From Pseudoxanthobacter soli DSM 19599 (GTDB taxonomy: Bacteria > Pseudomonadota > Alphaproteobacteria > Rhizobiales > Segnochrobactraceae): DNA of 64,000 nucleotides. A program made the position numbers and the translations under genes. Below the pieces are notes generated by a model. The model had not been told where the DNA came from, did no database searches, and was given only the letters and a program-made list of their open reading frames with translations. The DNA is taken from the NCBI RefSeq assembly GCF_900148505.1, contig NZ_FRXO01000010.1, positions 81,403 to 145,402 on the forward strand. Reading direction: 5' to 3'. Positions 59,195 to 64,000 of the stretch are shown here, in pieces (within the stretch, counting starts at the first letter, position 1; the number at the start of each line of letters is the position of its first letter).

Positions 59195-59851
59195 ATGACG
59201 ATGCCGTTGCGACATGCGATGCGACCGGATGCAGGCTCATTCGTCGCGTGCCCGTCGGCGACCGTCCGAAGGGGGGCAGGCCGCAGGTTCGCGGCGCCGC
59301 TGCTTGCGACGATGACCGTGGTGGCGCTGGCGGGCGCGGACGGCCTGACGGCTTCCGTCCAGGCCCAGGAGGGCGGAGGCAACGCCCAGATCGAGGTGAA
59401 CGGTCCCGTCGAGCTGACGCTGGTGCAGCAGGCCGCGGGCATGAAGTTCGACGGCAAGACACTGACCCTCGAGGGCGTGTCGCCCTCGACCACCTTCTTC
59501 GCCGCGCGGCCGGAGCCGACGGTCGGGCAGTTCACCACCGCCCAGTTCGTCAAGCTGTGGAATGCCTCCCAGGAGGGCTTCAAGAAGGATCCGCCGAACG
59601 CGGCGCTGTCCTTCATCGGCGACAAGAACGGCAAGCCCGTCACGATCGAGCTCGTCAATGTCTCCGGCTCGGGCGACACGCTGTCCTATTCGATCAACGT
59701 GCTCGATGGCACGCTGCCGGAATCGGGCGGTGCCGTCAGCATGAGCGTCGATCCGGTGTTCTGGCAGTTGCCGCAGGGCTGGACTGCCCCCTTCCTGCTG
59801 TGCCGCTACACGCCCTATTGGGCGAACCGGGTGTGCCGCGGCAGCTGGTGA
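59195..59851 (+). CDS. Exported protein of unknown function
   Basis: 218 residues. A long basic n-region (to about residue 32) precedes a hydrophobic segment (FAAPLLATMTVVALAGADGL) and a likely cleavage after SVQAQ. The mature part is about 160 residues of beta-rich sequence (IEVNGPVELTLVQQAAGMKF, GKTLTLEGVSPSTTFFAARP, DKNGKPVTIELVNVSGSGDT). The only two mature cysteines lie close together at the very C-terminus (LLCRYTPYWANRVCRGSW), suggesting a disulphide-closed loop. AGAGGG precedes the ATG at 59195. I do not recognise a family. A terminator follows. Confidence 0.75.
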   Translation: MTMPLRHAMRPDAGSFVACPSATVRRGAGRRFAAPLLATMTVVALAGADGLTASVQAQEGGGNAQIEVNGPVELTLVQQAAGMKFDGKTLTLEGVSPSTTFFAARPEPTVGQFTTAQFVKLWNASQEGFKKDPPNAALSFIGDKNGKPVTIELVNVSGSGDTLSYSINVLDGTLPESGGAVSMSVDPVFWQLPQGWTAPFLLCRYTPYWANRVCRGSW

Positions 59852-59889
59852 TCCGCGCGGCTTCGAGCGCACGCCCGTTCCCGATTCCC

Positions 59890-59918
59890 GAAGGCGCCGG
59901 CAGCTCCGGCGCCTTTTT
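59890..59918 (+). terminator. Rho-independent terminator of the exported-protein gene
   Basis: A perfect 10-bp stem (AAGGCGCCGG with CCGGCGCCTT), CAGCT loop and six Ts, 38 bp after the stop. Confidence 0.88.
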
Positions 59919-60217
59919 TGCGCGTGCCCGCCAGCCGTGCCCGCCCGCCTTGCCATCGCCGGCCGGCCTTCCCGGTGCGTCCCCGGACCGCGCCGGATGC
60001 GGGGCAGTTATGCATGCTGCGGATGCGTGAGGCGCTGCGCGAGGGCGAAGGACGCGCATCGGCGGAAGAAGCGCTTTATCGGCAAAGGGTTATACGGCCT
60101 CCGGTCTTTGTGCCACCCGTTTGGTCCGCTGTGGCCATTTTGCAATGCGAGCCGGGCGTGGCCCCAAAACTGGTATGACCAGTCTTGATCTCGCGGCCTT
60201 CGACTGACATCTAGGGG

Positions 60218-60318
60218 GCACGCCGCACGGAGCTTTCTTCGTGCCGCGCCGCCCTCCTTGGGCGTTTCCTCCCTAGACTTGGGCCGTCGACGCTTCCGCG
60301 GACGGCCCTTTTTCTTTT
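60218..60318 (+). ncRNA. Small RNA 1, alpha-r14/suhB-like, anti-Shine-Dalgarno type
   Basis: Three hairpins in order: GCACGGAG-cttt-CTTCGTGC (60226-60245), GCCC-tcctt-GGGC (60251-60263), an unpaired linker with CCTCCC at 60268-60273, then a terminator GGGCCGTC...GACGGCCC (60281-60308) and TTTTTCTTTT. A weak promoter CTTGAT-N18-CATCTA lies at 60184-60213. The linker GTTTCCTCCCTAGACTTGGG is identical in copy 2. CCTCCC can pair with Shine-Dalgarno sequences, so translational repression is expected. The 5' end is estimated. Confidence 0.7.
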
Positions 60319-60434
60319 CTGGGCCTTCGCGTGCGGGCGGGCCCGCCGGGCATCGGTGCGGTGTCTGATTTGAGCAACAGTGCTCAGATTCACGCAAGAA
60401 CGAGCACTTCCAGGTCAATTCGGTTCATATTGGC

Positions 60435-60462
60435 CTTGACGTGCTGCAGCGCACATCATAAT
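60435..60462 (+). promoter_or_regulatory. Promoter of small RNA 2
   Basis: A perfect alphaproteobacterial -35 box CTTGAC (60435-60440), a 16-bp spacer and CATAAT (60457-60462). Confidence 0.7.
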
Positions 60463-60468
60463 TTTGCA

Positions 60469-60565
60469 CTTGCGAAATGGCTCCGCGTCGTTTTGCAGCC
60501 CTCTTTGGGCGTTTCCTCCCTAGACTTGGGCCGCTGACGCTTCCGCGCGCGGCCCTTTTTCTTTT
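60469..60565 (+). ncRNA. Small RNA 2, alpha-r14/suhB-like
   Basis: Same layout as copy 1. A 10-bp first hairpin with wobble pairs (60472-60496, TCCGC loop), GCCC-tcttt-GGGC at 60498-60510, CCTCCC at 60515-60520, then terminator stem GGGCCGC/GCGGCCC (60528-60555) and TTTTTCTTTT. The first hairpin differs in sequence from copies 1 and 3 but keeps its place, while the linker is the conserved part. Confidence 0.75.
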
Positions 60566-60818
60566 GCACGCCTCGTTGCATCGCCGTTCGCGCCGCCGGC
60601 CGTTCGCTCGATCCGCACTGCGGTGGCCATTAGGCGCACGGCTCCACCCGGGCGCGTTACCATGCCGCGAACAGGCGTGGGCGACGGCAGCTCTCGTGAA
60701 TCTCGAAGGTGCGAATCTCAGAAGCGTGGTGCGGGCGGGGTCAGAGCCGGCTGACGATTCCGCCGGGACCGTCAGGGCGATCCATATCGCAGATGCGAGA
60801 AAAAATGCGGTGGCAGCG

Positions 60819-60848
60819 CTTGACTGAGTGCGCTGCAACAGGCATATT
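60819..60848 (+). promoter_or_regulatory. Promoter of small RNA 3
   Basis: A perfect -35 box CTTGAC (60819-60824), an 18-bp spacer and CATATT (60843-60848). Confidence 0.7.
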
Positions 60849-60854
60849 GCACTG

Positions 60855-60942
60855 CGGAATGACGTTGCGTCGTTCCATTTGCCCTTTCGGGCGTTTCCTC
60901 CCAAGACTTAGGCCGTCTCCTTTGAGGCGGCTTTTTCTTTTT
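60855..60942 (+). ncRNA. Small RNA 3, alpha-r14/suhB-like
   Basis: First hairpin GGAATGACG-ttg-CGTCGTTCC (60856-60876, one wobble), second hairpin GCCC-tttc-GGGC (60881-60892), anti-Shine-Dalgarno CCTCCC at 60897-60902, linker AAGACTTAGG, and terminator GCCGTCTC-cttt-GAGGCGGC followed by TTTTTCTTTTT. The most diverged of the three, yet each element and its order are kept. Confidence 0.72.
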
Positions 60943-61006
60943 CAGGCTCGGCTCCGTCTCCGGCCCGGGCTCTGCCTCACCGCCCGCCTGCGGTCGTGTC
61001 CTGGCC

Positions 61007-61981
61007 TCATTCGGCGGCGAGCGGGCTCAGGCTTCCGTCATCGCGGCCATAGCCGAAGCGCGCCATCAGCTCTGCCGCGAAGCGGGTCAAGAGGCACGAC
61101 AGGCCGGCGAGGGAAGCCGTCGGCCGGCACCGGCGCTCGTCCATATAGAGCGAGCGGTTGACCTCGATCTGCAGCGCGTGGATGCCCTCGGCCGGCCGGC
61201 CGTAATGCTCGGTGATGAACCCGCCCGCATAGGGCCGGTTGCGCGCGACGATGAAGCCGAGATCGCTCAGGATATCGGTGGCGGTCTCGCTGATCGCGGG
61301 GTCGCAGCTCGTGCCGTGGCGGTCGCCGATGATCATGTCGGGCCGTATTCGCGGGTCCTGGCCGCGCACCGAAGAGGGCATGGAATGGCAGTCGATCAGC
61401 ACCGCCGTGCCGAAGCTCGCGCGGGTGCGGGCGATCAGCGCGCCGAGCGTGGCGTGATAGGGCTTGTAGAACGCTTCGATGCGCTGCAGCGCGTCTTCCA
61501 CATCCAGCGGCCCGGCATAGATTTCCTCGGCGTCGGCGACGATGCGGGCGATGGTGCCGAGCCCACCGGCCACGCGCGGCGAACGCACGTTGGCGAATGC
61601 CGGCAGCCGCCCTGTGAACATCTTGGGGTCGAGCTCGTATGGCTCGCGGTTGACGTCGAGGAAGGCCCGCGGGAAGTGCGCGCGCATCAGCGGAACGCCG
61701 AGTTCGACCACCGGCCGGAACAGGTCATCCACATAGCCGTCTTCCGAACGGCGGATGGCCGGGTTGCCGAGCCGGGACGCGGCGAGGAAGGCGGCCGGAT
61801 AGCAGCGCCCGGAATGGGGGGAATTGAACACGAACGGCGCCCGCTGCACGGCCGGCGCGACGACATCGAACGCCGGCACCGTGTCGAAGTCCTGGACGAT
61901 CCGGAAATCCTGAATCTCGGGCAATTCCTGACCTTGGGGCAATTCCCGACCGTGGGGAATGAAACGCGACGACGAGGACAT
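61007..61981 (-). CDS. N-formylglutamate amidohydrolase-like protein
   Basis: A 324-residue protein of the N-formylglutamate amidohydrolase (HutG/FGase) family, zinc-dependent amidases. Motifs are FVFNSPHSGRCYPAAFLA, RAHFPRAFLDVNREPYELDP, AVLIDCHSMPSSVRGQDPRI and the C-terminal HALQIEVNRSLYMDE. The first 60 residues are not conserved and contain hexapeptide-like repeats (GRELPQ, GQELPE). The start is unsure: ATG 61981 lacks a good ribosome-binding site, and the frame stays open to a GTG at 62050. No hut genes are adjacent; a divergent cpdR is the usual Rhizobiales neighbour, so a role other than histidine breakdown is possible. Confidence 0.85.
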   Translation of the reverse strand: MSSSSRFIPHGRELPQGQELPEIQDFRIVQDFDTVPAFDVVAPAVQRAPFVFNSPHSGRCYPAAFLAASRLGNPAIRRSEDGYVDDLFRPVVELGVPLMRAHFPRAFLDVNREPYELDPKMFTGRLPAFANVRSPRVAGGLGTIARIVADAEEIYAGPLDVEDALQRIEAFYKPYHATLGALIARTRASFGTAVLIDCHSMPSSVRGQDPRIRPDMIIGDRHGTSCDPAISETATDILSDLGFIVARNRPYAGGFITEHYGRPAEGIHALQIEVNRSLYMDERRCRPTASLAGLSCLLTRFAAELMARFGYGRDDGSLSPLAAE

Positions 61982-62485
61982 GAGGCTCGGTAACACCCGG
62001 TCGATTGGCAAGATTCGCTCGGTTGGAAACGCGCGCTCTGTTGGAGCCACGCCCGGGGTGAGAGGCGCCGGTCGTGGCCTTGATTGCGGCGGAATCGGGC
62101 GGTTGTCGGCACTGTCGCCGGCATCCGCAAGGCCCCGCCTTCCTGGCGATCATGATGACAGTCCGGGCCGGAATGTCCATTGCCGAGCTGTTTTATACCC
62201 GCCTGTGGCGGCGGCGACACAGTCCTTTCACCCGTTCTTTACTGGCTCGGGCGCCACATGATGGCGGAACGGTGGCGATCCTGGGTCGCATCCTGCCATG
62301 GCAGCGCGGCCCCGTTCGGGGCGACACCTTCCCGGCTGGGGCCTTGCGCCCGGGACGAGCGGCCTTGCGTGCGGCCGCGCCCGGTGTCGAAGGCGCCGGA
62401 CGTGTTGCGTTCGCACCCGCCCCGGCATTCGCCGGCTTGTCGCGGGTGCCCCCTGCGGTCGATCAACGAGGCTCTTCTGACGATC
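61982..62485. other. Divergent gap before cpdR, no gene seen
   Basis: About 500 bp. The segment 61982-62050 is degenerate roughly 20-nt repeats (GGTTGGAA-like units) and may belong to the amidohydrolase N-terminus. The rest should hold the cpdR promoter, but no clear sigma-70 or CtrA box was found. Confidence 0.35.
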
Positions 62486-62845
62486 ATGTCACGGATCCTG
62501 CTTGCGGAAGACGATACCGACATGCGGCGCTTCCTGGCCAAGGCGCTGGAGAAGGCAGGCTACGACGTCGTTTCGTTCGACAACGGCCTGTCGGCTTACG
62601 AGCGCCTGCGCGAAGAGCCGTTCTCGATGCTGCTCACCGACATCGTCATGCCGGAGATGGACGGCATCGAACTGGCCCGTCGCGCGACCCGCCTCGACCC
62701 GGATCTCAAGGTGATGTTCATCACGGGATTCGCGGCCGTGGCGCTCAACCCCGATTCCCAGGCCCCCAAGGACGCCAAGATTCTCTCCAAGCCCTTCCAT
62801 CTGCGTGAACTCGTGCGCGAGGTGGAGCGCCTGCTCGCGGCGTGA
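62486..62845 (+). CDS. cpdR: Cell cycle response regulator CpdR
   Basis: CpdR is a single-domain response regulator. In Caulobacter and Sinorhizobium its unphosphorylated form docks on ClpX and primes degradation of cell-cycle proteins; the CckA-ChpT relay switches it off. The 119-residue protein is only a receiver domain: acidic pocket AEDD (8-10), phospho-acceptor Asp52 in LLTDIVMPEMDG, Thr in MFITGFAAVAL, and Lys in KILSKPFHLRELV. The ATG at 62486 gives the usual length. Its target protease ClpXP is encoded at 5119-7357. Confidence 0.93.
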   Translation: MSRILLAEDDTDMRRFLAKALEKAGYDVVSFDNGLSAYERLREEPFSMLLTDIVMPEMDGIELARRATRLDPDLKVMFITGFAAVALNPDSQAPKDAKILSKPFHLRELVREVERLLAA

Positions 62846-63010
62846 TCCCGACGATATCCCCTGAAAAATGTCGCGGATCGGAGGAAGCTCAGAACCGGCG
62901 TTGACAGGAAGGGGAGGCGCCGCCATAACACGCGCCGCAACGACCGGCCTTCGGGCCAAGGGGTTGCGGCCACGGACCGGCTGACCACCGGTTCGCACGG
63001 GAACGGCCCT

Positions 63011-63094
63011 GGAGGGGTGCCCGAGTGGTTAAAGGGGACGGACTGTAAATCCGTTGCGTAAGCTACGTTGGTTCGAATCCAACCCCCTCCACCA
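63011..63094 (+). tRNA. tRNA-Tyr (anticodon GUA)
   Basis: Acceptor GGAGGGG pairs with CCCCTCC, the anticodon loop CTGTAAA gives GUA, there is a long class II variable arm, and CCA is encoded. Confidence 0.97.
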
Positions 63095-63257
63095 TCCGTT
63101 CCCGCATTGGAAGCGCCGCACGGCGACAGCCGTGCCGGCGGGGGACGAAAGCGGTTAGCTCATGCGACGATGTCGCGCCGGGCGCCGCGGCTTCCGGTTC
63201 CGCTCTCGCGGGCGGCCTTCGGAAGCGAGGGATGCGTGGGCATCCCGAGTGCCGGCC

Positions 63258-63331
63258 GCGGGTGTAGCTCAATGGTAGAGCAGCAGCCTTCCAAGCTGAA
63301 TACGAGGGTTCGATTCCCTTCACCCGCTCCA
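63258..63331 (+). tRNA. tRNA-Gly (anticodon UCC)
   Basis: A 74-nt cloverleaf: GCGGGTG with CACCCGC, anticodon loop CTTCCAA (UCC), T-loop GGTTCGATTCC, CCA encoded. It sits between tRNA-Tyr and tuf, the conserved tRNA-tuf arrangement. Confidence 0.97.
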
Positions 63332-63568
63332 GCCTCTCCCCACGACAAGAGCGGCCTTGCCGTCCGTCGCCGGGCGTTTTTGCGAATTCCGCTTGAACCT
63401 TGCCGCGAAGGGCCGTAAGTCGTCGCGCGTCTCGCGCGACGCCTCCTCCGGGCTCACGCGCGCGCAACGCGCCTGGCTGACGGGCGCTCCCACGAACGCA
63501 TCTGCTCTCCGCGGAAGCGCCAGCCGAATGAACGCGCCTGCGAACATCGCGCCTTAAGGACTGAGATC

Positions 63569-64000
<432 letters not shown>

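Overview
The window is high-GC DNA with the gene order of an alphaproteobacterium of the order Hyphomicrobiales (Rhizobiales). The evidence is synteny (nnrDE / glnB-glnA; tig-clpP-clpX-lon-hup; rpsB-tsf-pyrH-frr-uppS-cdsA-rseP-bamA-lpxD-fabZ-lpxA-lpxI-lpxB-gltA-gltX-comEC), a BcsN-type cellulose locus, a hutG-like/cpdR divergent pair, and three tandem RNAs that look like the alphaproteobacterial alpha-r14/suhB family. The genus cannot be fixed from the sequence alone. Almost all of it reads as core chromosome: there is no prophage, insertion sequence, CRISPR array or integrated element.

Layout. 1-3.1 kb: nitrogen sensing (glnA 5' part, glnB) and NAD(P)HX repair, then tRNA-Leu. 3.5-10.8 kb: protein folding and proteolysis (trigger factor, ClpP, ClpX, Lon) and HU. 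10.9-12.8 kb: a divergent GIY-YIG / DUF2239 pair around a promoter with a palindrome on its -10 box, tRNA-Val, and a small exported protein. 12.8-27.9 kb: a long translation and envelope run whose later genes overlap or nearly abut; dxr is missing from its usual place after cdsA. 28-34.7 kb: citrate synthase, GluRS, ComEC and a XerC-type recombinase. 35-42 kb: a three-gene cluster (transglutaminase/amidoligase, circularly permuted ATP-grasp/alpha-E, transglutaminase), the best candidate here for a poorly understood biochemical system. 42-54.3 kb: cellulose synthesis (bcsN, bcsA, bcsB, bcsZ, a TPR protein) followed by a GGDEF-EAL protein. 54.3-59.9 kb: a very large PodJ-like membrane-anchored Sel1-repeat protein, a MerR regulator and an unknown exported protein, with three GANTC sites and a CtrA-like box in the shared promoter region. 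59.9-61 kb: three tandem small-RNA genes with anti-Shine-Dalgarno CCTCCC motifs. 61-64 kb: an N-formylglutamate amidohydrolase-like gene, cpdR, tRNA-Tyr, tRNA-Gly and the start of tuf.

How parts connect. CpdR is the phospho-switched adaptor that primes ClpXP, and both ClpXP genes are in this window. The PilZ domain of BcsA makes cellulose synthesis c-di-GMP dependent, and the GGDEF-EAL gene directly downstream is a likely local controller. A roughly 110-bp palindromic repeat family is scattered through intergenic gaps (15.3, 23.15, 27.96 and 43.4 kb). Starts, promoters and terminators were read by eye; no database search was run.
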